From: Paenibacillus woosongensis
Lineage (GTDB): Bacteria; Bacillota; Bacilli; Paenibacillales; Paenibacillaceae
Reading direction: 5' to 3'
DNA length: 64,000 nt
Assembly (NCBI RefSeq): GCF_009725165.1
Contig: NZ_WNZW01000001.1
Coordinates: forward strand, 186,001-250,000
The translations under genes and the position numbers were made by a program. The stretch's first letter is position 1. Each line of letters opens with the position of its first letter. The notes under the pieces were generated by a model, which worked only from the letters and a program-made list of their open reading frames with translations, had not been told where the DNA came from and did no database searches. Shown here piece by piece: positions 17,193 to 26,026 of the stretch.

Positions 17193-17342
17193 CGAATAAT
17201 TGACCCTTCTCGCTAAAAGACCGCAAAAATAGAAGCCGTCTCGGCCAAGCCCCCGCGACAGGTTGAGACAGCCTTCTTGGCTGCGCTCTTCTAAGATAGA
17301 AGCAAGTCAAAAGCGATAAATTTTATGAAAGCTGGTGATCGC

Positions 17343-18386
17343 TTGTCCACGTTCCGCTTTCCTTATAAAATAAGCCTGATTTTGCTGCTGGGCCTGACTA
17401 TCCTTGCTGCTCCCTTGCCAAGCCTGCAAAATGTACAAGCCCACGCTCAGGACGGCTTGTATATTCAGCCGGACTCGTTTGTCATCGCTCAGGCAGCACC
17501 GGCTCCAGAGGAGGCCGTCCGATTCGCTGAGCAATTGATCGGCAAGCTCTCCGCGAGCAAGCCATTCACGGCTTGGAAGGATGCCCGCCCGGAATTCCAG
17601 CCTCTGGGACCTGGCATGCACGCCTGGCTCGTGACGCTAACCCAGGATGGCAAGCCCATAGGCTATCTCATCCTCGGCGCCAAGCCGTCGGGCGGCTACG
17701 CCCTGATCGAATACGGCGCCGGGTCGGAGCCGCTGTTCGACACGGTAGCGCTGCAGCGGGCGCTGGCAGCAGAGAGCAGCGCGTCCGCTCACTCCGCCTC
17801 GCTCCCGTCACATTCATCAGCGCTCCAGGTCGAACAGCTCTACGCCGGGCCGACGCTCGCTGAATGGCGCATCGTCGACAAGGCGGGCCAGGCCGCGGGC
17901 CTGCAAGCACAAGCGGCCCGCGGCGAGTCGCTGCCCCTGCAGTACCGGGATGCCCGCAACGCCGATCCGCTGCCGGATAATGAATCCATATGGCGAAGGC
18001 TGCTGGCCTCGCCGCCCGAGCTATCCTCGGCAATCGTTGCCAGCGGATCTCCGGCAGCCATTCCTGACCCTCCGACAATAACGGCTGATAGCTTCGATCC
18101 GAACGACAATCTGATATGGCTGGCAAGCGACCAGCTTGAGCTCACAGCTTCCTCCTTGACCCAGGAGCTCCGCCAGCATAAAGCTCTCATCTTCGCAGCC
18201 CGCAGCGAAGACCGCAATTATACCCTGCCATTGCCGGTTTATGGCTACCAGACCTGGGAACAAGGAGACGATACCGCCGCTATTGAACACGTATATGTTA
18301 TGACCGGCTCGGCCGCCTCTCCCCGCTTCATCGCTTTCAATGAACTGGCGAAGGCAGGGCAATTCTACAACAGCACTGGCCAGTAA
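17343..18386 (+). CDS. Secreted hypothetical protein (347 aa)
   Basis: Unrecognised. A signal peptide (basic FRFPYK, hydrophobic ISLILLLGLTILAAPL, cleavage near VQAHA-QD) sends it out of the cell. The mature part is Ala/Ser-rich, with no clear domain; GKPIGYLILGAKPSGGYALIEYG may be a small beta-fold. The frame is open from an ATG at 17325, but AAAGCTGGTGATC, a near-complete match to the extended Shine-Dalgarno, ends two nt before a TTG at 17343, so that start is preferred. Ends at a terminator shared with yqzE. Confidence 0.7.
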   Translation: MSTFRFPYKISLILLLGLTILAAPLPSLQNVQAHAQDGLYIQPDSFVIAQAAPAPEEAVRFAEQLIGKLSASKPFTAWKDARPEFQPLGPGMHAWLVTLTQDGKPIGYLILGAKPSGGYALIEYGAGSEPLFDTVALQRALAAESSASAHSASLPSHSSALQVEQLYAGPTLAEWRIVDKAGQAAGLQAQAARGESLPLQYRDARNADPLPDNESIWRRLLASPPELSSAIVASGSPAAIPDPPTITADSFDPNDNLIWLASDQLELTASSLTQELRQHKALIFAARSEDRNYTLPLPVYGYQTWEQGDDTAAIEHVYVMTGSAASPRFIAFNELAKAGQFYNSTGQ

Positions 18387-18421
18387 AAACTGGAGAACCG
18401 CTAAACAGGAGCTCAGTACAA

Positions 18422-18466
18422 TAAAGCCTGGAACTTAGCTTCATTCGCTTAAGCTCCAGGCTTTTT
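18422..18466. terminator. Bidirectional terminator between secreted-protein gene and yqzE
   Basis: Stem AAAGCCTGGA with TCCAGGCTTT, reinforced by an inner TTAGC/GCTTAA helix, followed by T5 on the plus strand and A-rich on the other side. Confidence 0.85.
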
Positions 18467-18681
18467 CATTTTTTATTACGGGCAGTCTCGCCTTTTCCTT
18501 TTCTGCTGATATACGCCGTCTGTCCCCACCACATGCCAAGACTGAACGGAATCATCCCGAACCACCTGCGGCTCCAATGCTCCTTCCCCTTGGCCTGACT
18601 GCGGCGGACATCCTTCGGCGTCTCCATATAATTTACGACTCGTTCAGTAATGTATTTGACCAGTTCATCGCCCTTAGCCAT
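18466..18681 (-). CDS. yqzE: YqzE family protein
   Basis: A 71-aa protein matching YqzE: ELVKYITERVVNYMETPKDVRR then RRWFGMIPFSLGMW. In B. subtilis yqzE closes the comG competence operon (from memory); here no comG gene is present within the window, although yqhH-yqhG are still neighbours. Function unknown; the C-terminal hydrophobic block could touch the membrane. The ATG at 18681 has AAGGAG upstream; the frame opens at 18717 but without a site there. Confidence 0.85.
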   Translation of the reverse strand: MAKGDELVKYITERVVNYMETPKDVRRSQAKGKEHWSRRWFGMIPFSLGMWWGQTAYISRKGKGETARNKK

Positions 18682-18896
18682 CTTGCAGTTCTCCTTTTTT
18701 ATGGGAATGGTCAGCAATATTTCTGTTTACAGTTAGTTTGCACCGTTTGTCTGCACCATAAACCCACACTGGAAGCACGATTGAATTGCACTTAACCTTA
18801 CAAAAACAACGATTTGAAAGCTTCTCCACCACGGAATGCATGTTTTTTCATATAATGGCTCATTCTAATTTCAAACATCCCGGTGGAGGTGAATCC

Positions 18897-19580
18897 ATGA
18901 GACGCAAATGCCTTTCCCTGCTTGCTATAATTTTTGCTTTCAGCAGTATGTACGGCACAGGCGTAATCGCCGGGGATCATACCTTCCGGTACGCTTTTCC
19001 CCAGCCCGTCATTCTCATCGATGCAGGACATGGCGGAATCGACGGCGGCACTTCATATGGCGACATCTTGGAGAAGGACATCAATCTAGAAATTGGCCGC
19101 CGCCTTTATGTCATACTTCGCAGCCATGGATATCGGGCGATTCTGAACAGGACTGGCGATTATGCACTAAGCGACGATAACCGCTGGCTGCGAAATCGTT
19201 CGCGTCACATCCGTGATTTGGCTCAGCGCAAGCAGTTAAGCGAAGAGCTTCCGTCGGAAATCGTCGTCAGCCTTCACGTAAACTGGGGCAGGAACAGAGC
19301 AAAACGCGGGCCAATTGTACTTCACCAGAACGAAGGCCGCAGTGCCATACTAGCATTCTCAATCCAGAACTCCCTGGACAGCCTGTATACCGCTTCATCC
19401 TCACCTCAAGTCGGCAAGCCCTTTTATCTGCTGAATCATGTGGATTGCCCCGCCGTCATCGTGGAAACTGGCTTTCTCAGCAACGCCGAAGACCGCGCCA
19501 TGCTTATCAGCACACGCGGTCAACAGAAAATTGCCGAGGCCATTTATGGCGGAATCGTCCAATATTTTACGGCAATATGA
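18897..19580 (+). CDS. N-acetylmuramoyl-L-alanine amidase (Amidase_3, CwlD-like)
   Basis: A 227-aa zinc amidase that cuts the bond between muramic acid and the stem peptide. Zinc ligands are His45 (DAGHGG), Glu59 (LEKDIN) and His127 (SLHVNW); the catalytic glutamate lies in VIVETGFLSN. A hydrophobic N-terminal segment (CLSLLAIIFAFSSMYGTG) gives export or anchoring. It resembles spore-cortex amidase CwlD in size and layout but I cannot assign it firmly. GGAGGTGAATCC precedes the ATG at 18897; the frame is open upstream to 18786 without a site. Its 3' end overlaps the convergent deacetylase gene by 14 bp. Confidence 0.85.
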   Translation: MRRKCLSLLAIIFAFSSMYGTGVIAGDHTFRYAFPQPVILIDAGHGGIDGGTSYGDILEKDINLEIGRRLYVILRSHGYRAILNRTGDYALSDDNRWLRNRSRHIRDLAQRKQLSEELPSEIVVSLHVNWGRNRAKRGPIVLHQNEGRSAILAFSIQNSLDSLYTASSSPQVGKPFYLLNHVDCPAVIVETGFLSNAEDRAMLISTRGQQKIAEAIYGGIVQYFTAI

Positions 19581-20454
19581 TCCCGCCTCCCGGCCATTGT
19601 CCGGGAGTTTTTGCATCGCGGACCATTTCCGAAATACCAACGAATTCAATGCCCTGCTCCTGAAGTTTAGGAATATACTTTCTAAGCACCGCAGCCGTTC
19701 TCTTGCCCTTTGTGCCTACATGGCCGATCGTGATGCATTTACCTTCGGTACGCACTTGTTCTGCGACCTTGTCCATTTGCTTAGAAATATGAGCCTCCGT
19801 ATGCACATCATCGAGGAAAATATCGTTCTTGATTTGTGGCATGCCCTTTTTCTCGCATAACTTAAAGATGACGGATCGATAATTCGTACGGCTATCCACA
19901 AAAAATAACCCCCGTTCGCGGCATACATCCAGAATAATGGACATCACGCGTTCATCCCCGGTTACTTTGGATCCCATATGATTATTGATTCCGATGGCAT
20001 AAGGGACGTTGTCGATTGCAGCTTCCACCTTCTTCCGTATTTCGTCGTCGCTCATTTTAGTGAGGATCGCTCCAGGTCCCAGCCAACTCGTTGGTCCCTG
20101 CTTCGGCTCCAATGGAAGATGAATCAACACATCATGCCCGGCTTCGTGAGCCTTGCGCGCATCCACTTTCGTCGTCGGCAGAAAAGGCATAATTGCCACG
20201 GTTACCTTAACCGGTAATGTCATAATTTCCTCGGTACCCTGCATTCCGTTGCCCAGATCGTCGATAATGATCGCAAGCTTTTTACCTTTTCCCGATTGCC
20301 TGTCCTCATCCTTTATAAGCTGAGCCGCAGGCTTGGAAATTGATGCAGTCTGCCCCGCCGCAGCTAGCCCCGGCAACATACAGAGAGTACTTATGCTTAG
20401 CAGTAAACAACATAACTTCCCGAAAACCCGCCAAATTACCTTATTTTGATCCAT
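19567..20454 (-). CDS. Divergent polysaccharide deacetylase family protein
   Basis: A 295-aa exported protein: signal segment VFGKLCCLLLSISTLCMLPGLAAA, then a NodB-like barrel of the divergent (YibQ/DUF610) type with KLAIIIDDLGNG (the first Asp motif), VKVTVAIMPFLP, HDVLIHLPLEP, GINNHMGSK and GLFFVDSRTN. Members act on wall or secreted polysaccharide; activity is inferred. AAGGAGGGTGAAC precedes the ATG at 20454. It converges on and overlaps the amidase gene. Confidence 0.85.
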   Translation of the reverse strand: MDQNKVIWRVFGKLCCLLLSISTLCMLPGLAAAGQTASISKPAAQLIKDEDRQSGKGKKLAIIIDDLGNGMQGTEEIMTLPVKVTVAIMPFLPTTKVDARKAHEAGHDVLIHLPLEPKQGPTSWLGPGAILTKMSDDEIRKKVEAAIDNVPYAIGINNHMGSKVTGDERVMSIILDVCRERGLFFVDSRTNYRSVIFKLCEKKGMPQIKNDIFLDDVHTEAHISKQMDKVAEQVRTEGKCITIGHVGTKGKRTAAVLRKYIPKLQEQGIEFVGISEMVRDAKTPGQWPGGGIILP

Positions 20455-20674
20455 GTTCACCCTCCTTAGCCTATTCACTTGCCCGTGGTCGCTCCGTTTC
20501 CTAAACGTCTTTCCTATTATGACTGTCCTTGTCCCGATTATTCGCCGCATGCTATTGTTTCTCTGCTGGCAAATCGTTGCAACCATGATGGAGCTAATAT
20601 TCAGCAGCTAGCGGCTCAAATGCAATCGGCCAAAACAGTGAACTGCGAATGGACTTTGCAAATACCCGAAAATA

Positions 20675-20716
20675 TAAAAAAGCTCCTGAATGTCCACAGA
20701 GGAAACTCAAGAGCTT
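20675..20716 (-). terminator. Terminator of the first tRNA-Leu gene
   Basis: On the minus strand AGCTCTTG pairs with CAGGAGCT (one G-U pair), followed by six T. Confidence 0.8.
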
Positions 20717-20730
20717 GTTCATTGTTAGGT

Positions 20731-20817
<87 letters not shown>

Positions 20818-20922
20818 TTAAGATAGCCACTGCGGGAGCCAGTCTCCCGAGCAACAAAATAAATGTTACCATGTTACTTAACTCGAGTCAATTATTATTT
20901 TGGCATCCCTAATTTTTGCAGC

Positions 20923-20952
20923 AAAAAGCAGGGGCACAACGCCCCTGCTTTT
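20923..20952 (-). terminator. Terminator of sstT
   Basis: AAAAGCAGGGGC and GCCCCTGCTTTT pair perfectly around a 5-nt loop; T-run on the minus strand just after the sstT stop. Confidence 0.9.
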
Positions 20953-20955
20953 ACT

Positions 20956-22185
20956 CTAAGCACTAACACTAGCACTATTGGCTTCTTTGCGCTTTTTGGC
21001 ATATTCGGCCGTAGCTGTAAATAATACGTCGGAGGACGAGTTCAACGCCGTCTCAAAGGAATCCTGCAAAACACCGATGATGAAGCCTACGCCCACGACC
21101 TGCATAGCGATGTCATTGGATATGCCGAACAGGCTGCACGCCAGAGGGATTAGCAGCAGCGACCCACCGGCAACACCAGAAGCCCCCGCAGCGGATACAG
21201 CGGCCAGAACGCTGAGAATCAGGGCTGTGCTAAAGTCCACATGAATGCCAAGCGTATGAACGGCCGCTAGCGTTAACACGGAAATTGTAACTGCCGCCCC
21301 TGCCATATTAATCGTAGCCCCTAATGGGATGGACACCGAATATGTGTCCGGATTCAGCTTTAATTTTTCGCATAATCGCATATTAATCGGAATGTTGGCC
21401 GCAGAACTTCGGGTGAAAAATGCCGTTATCCCGCTTTCCTTCAGACAGCTCAACACAAGTGGGTAAGGATTTTCACGGGTATTCACATATACGATCAATG
21501 GATTAACGACAAGTGCTACAAATAACATACATCCAATAAGTACAAGCAGTAATTTCCCGTAATTAAGCAAGGATGAGAGTCCGTTGGTTGTAATGGATTC
21601 ATACACCAGCCCCATGATCCCAATGGGCGCAAATTGTATAACCCATTTGACAATCTGCGATACGGCATCCGATAAATGTGTGAGCATGCTTTTCGTGTGA
21701 TCATTGGCCCCTTTTAAAGCAGCCCCAAGCAGGATCGCCCAAGCCAGAATACCGATATAGTTGGCCTTCATCAGAGCATTGACCGGGTTGTCTACAATCT
21801 GAAAGAGCAAGTTATTCAGCACTTCAACAATACCTCCAGGGGGAGTCAGCTCTACCGCATCCGTTACTAGAGACAGCTTTACCGGAAAAATAAAACTTGC
21901 CCCAACGGCGGTAACCCCTGCCAAAACAGTACTTAAACCATAAAGAGCGATAATCTTCTTCATGTTCGTCTGGCGCCCTTTTTGATGATTGGCTATCGCG
22001 GACATGACCAGAAGCAGCACCAATATGGGCGCAACCGCCTTTAGCGCGGAAATAAACAAGGAACCAAAAATAGCAATACCTGCAGCCTTAGGAACGGATA
22101 AGGCCAATATAACCCCGAGTATAATTCCCAAAAAGATTCGTTTTACGAGACTCAGTCTATTCCATCTGAGCATAAGTGTCTTCAT
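20956..22185 (-). CDS. sstT: Serine/threonine:sodium symporter SstT
   Basis: A 409-aa dicarboxylate/amino-acid:cation symporter of the SstT branch, importing serine and threonine with sodium. Eight or so membrane helices. Hallmarks are the serine-rich re-entrant loop [16 protein letters not shown], the [14 protein letters not shown] motif and [21 protein letters not shown] precedes the ATG. A likely promoter upstream is TTCACA-17 bp-TACACT (-10 at 22269-22264), with a hairpin right at the start of the transcript (about 22233-22258). Single-gene unit with its own terminator. Confidence 0.93.
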   Translation of the reverse strand: MKTLMLRWNRLSLVKRIFLGIILGVILALSVPKAAGIAIFGSLFISALKAVAPILVLLLVMSAIANHQKGRQTNMKKIIALYGLSTVLAGVTAVGASFIFPVKLSLVTDAVELTPPGGIVEVLNNLLFQIVDNPVNALMKANYIGILAWAILLGAALKGANDHTKSMLTHLSDAVSQIVKWVIQFAPIGIMGLVYESITTNGLSSLLNYGKLLLVLIGCMLFVALVVNPLIVYVNTRENPYPLVLSCLKESGITAFFTRSSAANIPINMRLCEKLKLNPDTYSVSIPLGATINMAGAAVTISVLTLAAVHTLGIHVDFSTALILSVLAAVSAAGASGVAGGSLLLIPLACSLFGISNDIAMQVVGVGFIIGVLQDSFETALNSSSDVLFTATAEYAKKRKEANSASVSA

Positions 22186-22338
22186 TGTTATTCCTCCGGG
22201 TATGCATAGTGAGAATATAATAAACGCCGCCCCGGCGCTTTAACGAGGCATAGCGTTAGCGCTAGTGTACCACGCCTATGGCTGTCTGTGAACGCATGGA
22301 AACAATTGTGCGATATCGTTCATATATACCATAGCGGG

Positions 22339-23460
22339 TTATTGGCCAATGGCCCCTTCTACCTTGTAATCCTCTAGGGAAATATCGATGTCCAGCCCGA
22401 GAACCAGTCTGGCCAGCTGGTATCCGATAAAGGGCCCCATCGTTAAGCCCGATGCCCCCAAGCCGTTTGCCACGAAAATGCCACGCCAGCCGGGCAGAGG
22501 ACCGATCACGGGCAGAAACCCTGGAGTGAACGGACGAAAACCGACTCTCGCCTCCATATAAGCGCTGTCTGCTAACCCCGGCGCATACGCCAGCGCTTTA
22601 CTGAACACCTCTTGCAGACCACCTGCCGTAATGCGGGTGTCGAAGCCTTGCGGGTCGTTTTCATGAGTTGCACCGATTACCATCCGGTTATTGTCAAAGG
22701 CCAGAATATACTGATCTCCGGGCGGCATGACAACCGGCCAGCTGCCCGTATCCATATCTGGATATGCCAAGTGGACGATCTGCGCTTTTTGGAAGGTCGC
22801 TTTAAATTCTACGCCTAACGGTTCCAGCAGCGGATTGATCCACGCGCCGGCACATACGATGACAGCGTCGGCATGGATCAACTCATCCCGGATTCGTACT
22901 CCTGTAACCAAGCCGCCGGCAAAGCAAAGCTCCGCTTCCCCGTTCATCAGTACGGCGCCCTTTCTGACCGCAGCACGGAGCAGCGCATCCCGGAGCGCTC
23001 GTCCATCGACGCGGGCGGCCCCGCTGATATGCAGCGCGGCATAGTCATCGGCGAGCAGCGGAAATAAACGCTTCGCCTCACTAGGGGTGAGCAGCGTAAT
23101 GTCGCCCATCTCCGGGGCATCATGCTTGCGCAGCTCAGCTCGTTTTTGCAACTCAACCAGCTTGTCCTGTTCCTTATGGATGCGAAGCGCCCCGACACGC
23201 GCATAGCCGGTTTCGGTCTCCCCGTCTCTCTTCAGCTCCTCAATCAGGGCCGGATAGAAACGGGCCCCTTCCCTGGCCAATTTATACCAGGCCTGGTTGC
23301 GCCGCTGGGAAATCCACGGGCAAATGATGCCGGCAGCGGCGTCCGTTGCCTGCCCCAGGTCTTTCCGGTCGACAATGATCACTTCCGCTCCGCTTTTAGC
23401 CAATTGATATGCTGTAGATGCGCCTAAAATCCCCCCGCCGATCACGATAAACTTTTGCAT
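22339..23460 (-). CDS. FAD-dependent oxidoreductase (glycine/D-amino-acid oxidase family)
   Basis: A 373-aa DAO-family flavoenzyme. The Rossmann dinucleotide motif GGGILGAS sits at residues 8-15, followed by VIIVDRKD for the ribose, then DAAAGIICPW; the C-terminal GFRPFTPGFLPVIGPLPGWRGIFVANGLGASGLTMGP is the family signature around the isoalloxazine ring. Oxidises a primary or secondary amino acid; the exact substrate is not readable and it lacks thiamine-operon context. GAAGGAAG precedes the ATG. No terminator is obvious after it, so it may read into the sstT region. Confidence 0.88.
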   Translation of the reverse strand: MQKFIVIGGGILGASTAYQLAKSGAEVIIVDRKDLGQATDAAAGIICPWISQRRNQAWYKLAREGARFYPALIEELKRDGETETGYARVGALRIHKEQDKLVELQKRAELRKHDAPEMGDITLLTPSEAKRLFPLLADDYAALHISGAARVDGRALRDALLRAAVRKGAVLMNGEAELCFAGGLVTGVRIRDELIHADAVIVCAGAWINPLLEPLGVEFKATFQKAQIVHLAYPDMDTGSWPVVMPPGDQYILAFDNNRMVIGATHENDPQGFDTRITAGGLQEVFSKALAYAPGLADSAYMEARVGFRPFTPGFLPVIGPLPGWRGIFVANGLGASGLTMGPFIGYQLARLVLGLDIDISLEDYKVEGAIGQ

Positions 23461-23549
23461 GCAACAACTTCCTTCTGTTTGAGGTAATTGTGTAATTTAG
23501 ATGTATTTCTAGTATCTATTCTAGCTTAATTATGGAAAATCACGAAAAA

Positions 23550-23631
23550 AGCTGGATTTCATGTATCTAAAAACTTGGTTTTTCAGCTTTGTTAGCCTAG
23601 AAGCCTCAGTTTAATGACATGAAATCCAGCT
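23550..23631. repeat. Palindromic intergenic repeat (TGGATTTCATGT family)
   Basis: Perfect 15-bp inverted arms AGCTGGATTTCATGT (23550-23564) and ACATGAAATCCAGCT (23617-23631) around a 52-bp spacer. The arm core recurs in diverged form at 45279-45467, so it belongs to an interspersed family. Confidence 0.75.
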
Positions 23632-23810
23632 AATTGTATATCGTCGAATTTGGTTCTAAATACAACCAATCCATTTAGGGGGCAATCCTACTTTAACCAC
23701 TACAATTCGTGGTAACCTCCTATTTTCCCCTTAACCACTACGCTTTGTGGTACCTCTACGCTTTACCGAAGCTCAATGGGCTCATTTTTCCAAAAGGACC
23801 GGCAAATGAA
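23632..23810. other. Rest of the intergenic stretch between asd and the FAD oxidoreductase
   Basis: No gene seen. TTAACCACTAC followed by GTGG occurs twice (about 23694-23712 and 23733-23752), making two small tandem hairpins with a shared layout. No clear terminator for asd could be placed here. Confidence 0.5.
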
Positions 23811-24896
23811 TTACTTCGGTTGAATATAACCTTCCGCTTTCAGCAGCTCAGCTATCAGTACGGCGCCACCGGCCGCTCCGCGCAAGGTATTGTGCGATAG
23901 GCCTACGAATTTATAATCGTACAGCGAATCCTCGCGCAATCTGCCCGTTGAAACGCCCATGCCCTGCTCGATGTCGCGGTCGAGTCCGGTTTGCGGTCTG
24001 TTTTCTTCTTCAAAATACGTGATGAACTGCTTCGGTGCGCTTGGCAGAGCAAGCTCCTGCGCTCTACCTTGGTATTGCTGCCAGCGCGCAATGATCTCTT
24101 CTTTGGAAGGCTTGTTTTTGAACGATACAAACACCGTCGCCAAATGTCCGTCCGTTACGGGCACGCGGATACATTGCGTCGTAATCAGGGGAGCGCTCGC
24201 TTTAACGATCTGTCCATCGTCAACGCGGCCCCAGATGCGCAGCGGCTCCTGCTCGCTCTTTTCTTCTTCTCCGCCGATGTAAGGAATGACGTTATCCAGC
24301 ATTTCTGGCCAATCGTTGAAATTCTTGCCGGCTCCAGAAATCGCCTGATATGTCGAAGCGACCACAGTAGTCGGTTCAAAATCCAGCAGGGCATGCAGAG
24401 CAGGCACATAACTCTGGATGGAACAATTCGGCTTAACGGCGATAAACCCGGTTTCCGTTCCAAGCCGTTTGCGCTGTGCAGCAATGACTTCAAGGTGCTG
24501 CGGGTTCACCTCTGGAATGACCATCGGGACGTCAGGTGTCCAGCGATGAGCCGAGTTATTGGAAATGACAGGGGTTCCCGTCTTTGCATAAGCTTCTTCC
24601 AAAGCTTGAATCTCTTCCTTCTTCATATCCACCGCGCAAAATACAAAATCGACCCCGGAAGTAACCTCTTCTACTTTCGCTGCATCCTGAACGACGATAT
24701 TTTTTACGCCTCCCGGAATTGGCGTGGACAGCTTCCATCTGCCCTGCACGGATTCTTCATAAGTTTTGCCTGCGGAATTTGCGCTGGCTGCGATAGCCGT
24801 CACTGTAAACCAAGGATGCCCATCCAGCAGCTGAACAAACCGCTGACCTACCATCCCCGTACCGCCAACAATACCTACCTTTAATTTTTCTCCCAT
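23811..24896 (-). CDS. asd: Aspartate-semialdehyde dehydrogenase (archaeal/fungal type)
   Basis: Reduces aspartyl-4-phosphate to aspartate semialdehyde with NADPH, the branch point to lysine, diaminopimelate, threonine and methionine. 361 aa. NADP motif GGTGMVGQRF at 11-20, catalytic Cys158 (KPNCSIQ), general base His251 (VPVTDGHLATV). The length and the NNSAHRW block fit the archaeal/fungal branch rather than the common bacterial Asd. GGAAAGGAAA precedes the ATG at 24896; the upstream open frame to 24971 runs into the leader. Controlled by the T-box just upstream. Confidence 0.92.
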   Translation of the reverse strand: MGEKLKVGIVGGTGMVGQRFVQLLDGHPWFTVTAIAASANSAGKTYEESVQGRWKLSTPIPGGVKNIVVQDAAKVEEVTSGVDFVFCAVDMKKEEIQALEEAYAKTGTPVISNNSAHRWTPDVPMVIPEVNPQHLEVIAAQRKRLGTETGFIAVKPNCSIQSYVPALHALLDFEPTTVVASTYQAISGAGKNFNDWPEMLDNVIPYIGGEEEKSEQEPLRIWGRVDDGQIVKASAPLITTQCIRVPVTDGHLATVFVSFKNKPSKEEIIARWQQYQGRAQELALPSAPKQFITYFEEENRPQTGLDRDIEQGMGVSTGRLREDSLYDYKFVGLSHNTLRGAAGGAVLIAELLKAEGYIQPK

Positions 24897-24975
24897 GTGA
24901 TATCTTTCCTTTCCAAGTTTGTTTAGTCTGTTTTGTCTGTACCTCGAGCGATCCTGCCCCATTACTTCCATGAAT

Positions 24976-25280
24976 TAAAAAAATCCCACCCCCAAGACTT
25001 CTCGATCCGTCTTGGGGGCGAGATTTGTATACCCGCGGTACCACCCCAGTTTTGTTAATATGTCGCCATATTAACCTTTTCAAGTACAGCATGCCTTTGC
25101 GCGCTTATACTCTAGCTCTATAACAGGAGCTCCTGGCACACCATCCTGACGATCGTCGTTCCGATGTGCTGCTCAGAGTCTTTTTTCAATAAAGAAATGC
25201 TTTGCTCCTTTTCAGCGAACGGAGCTCTCTGTAAAAGATTTCATTTACCTACTCTTCTCATCATCGCATTTAAATATTGC
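24976..25280 (-). promoter_or_regulatory. T-box riboswitch of asd, specifier reads Lys
   Basis: The T-box sequence GGTGGTACCGCGG lies at 25048-25034. Downstream is the terminator CCCCCAAGAC/GTCTTGGGGG with seven T (about 25016-24976); upstream is stem III GGTTAATATG/CATATTAAC. Stem I folds as CGATG/CATCG, AGAGT/ACTCT, then TAAA(T)GAAAT/ATTTCTTTA and a distal GCTCC/GGAGC hairpin. The specifier loop 3' side is TTGAAAAAAG, so AAA or AAG, both lysine. The UGGU of the T-box pairs with an A discriminator, as in tRNA-Lys. Uncharged tRNA-Lys would allow asd expression. A TATAAT lies upstream at about 25289-25284. Confidence 0.9.
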
Positions 25281-25369
25281 GATTATATTACCAAATAACT
25301 GACCGAACGTAAACCCATTTATGAAAATTAGGCTGTTTCGTACTAAAAATAATATAAAAATAGCATCCA

Positions 25370-26026
25370 CTATAAATAATCCAAGCTATTTGCAATGAGA
25401 ATTAGACCCACGATACACAGCACCCAGGACAGGACCGAGCCGGATTGTTTGGCGAAGCTCATCTGAAGCCGTTCCAGCGGCCTCTGCATCATCCGCCCGA
25501 ATAGCAAATACAACATGAATAGGATCAACGAAGGCAGAACCATAATCAAATTATAAACGAACATCACCGGCAGCCACTGATAAGGGGTCAGATCAGCCGT
25601 CGTCATCAGACCAATCGCGGCAAAATAAGGAAATGCCGTTCCCACCTCAATCAATGCTGTTGTAAATCCCAACGCAACCATCGAGAATCGGTTTTTGGAC
25701 TTCGGACGGGGCAATTCCGTGTTACCTTTTTGCGGAGTATAGAAACTGGCTATAAACAAGCCTGCCCCAATGATGAAGATCACCCAGCTTACCGCCCTGC
25801 TCTGGAAAAGAGAAGCCACCGAATCCAGCAGCACCCCCATGCCCAGCATCAGCATAACTCCTACCGAAAAATAAAAGCCGGCGACCGTCAGCAAATAAAT
25901 CAGCAGCCTTGAAGCAAGGCTCTTGGTTTCCGTTAACAGCAAATACACAGTAACTCCTATAGTGGCTGGACTTAATGTATCCAGCAAAGCCAGACCGCCT
26001 ATCGAAAGCAGCAGCTCTATACTCAC
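25370..26026 (-). CDS. GAP-family (LysE-like) membrane exporter
   Basis: A 218-aa membrane protein with about six helices, of the GAP/Sap (sulfolipid-1-addressing, LysE-superfamily) type: LLDTLSPATIGVTVYLLL at the start, then a loop of basic residues, and GFTTALIEVGTAFPYFAAIG. Probably exports a lipid or small molecule. It starts with GTG at 26026, overlapping the stop of the MerR gene by 4 bp (GTGA), with GGAAGG inside the MerR end, so it is translationally coupled and very likely the regulator's target. Confidence 0.78.
   Translation of the reverse strand: MSIELLLSIGGLALLDTLSPATIGVTVYLLLTETKSLASRLLIYLLTVAGFYFSVGVMLMLGMGVLLDSVASLFQSRAVSWVIFIIGAGLFIASFYTPQKGNTELPRPKSKNRFSMVALGFTTALIEVGTAFPYFAAIGLMTTADLTPYQWLPVMFVYNLIMVLPSLILFMLYLLFGRMMQRPLERLQMSFAKQSGSVLSWVLCIVGLILIANSLDYL

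Noticed and set aside
18718..18896. Sporulation sigma promoter before the amidase gene
   Set aside because: CATATAAT with an AC 16 bp upstream loosely fits SigK, but each element has mismatches and SigA fits equally poorly, so no call is made.
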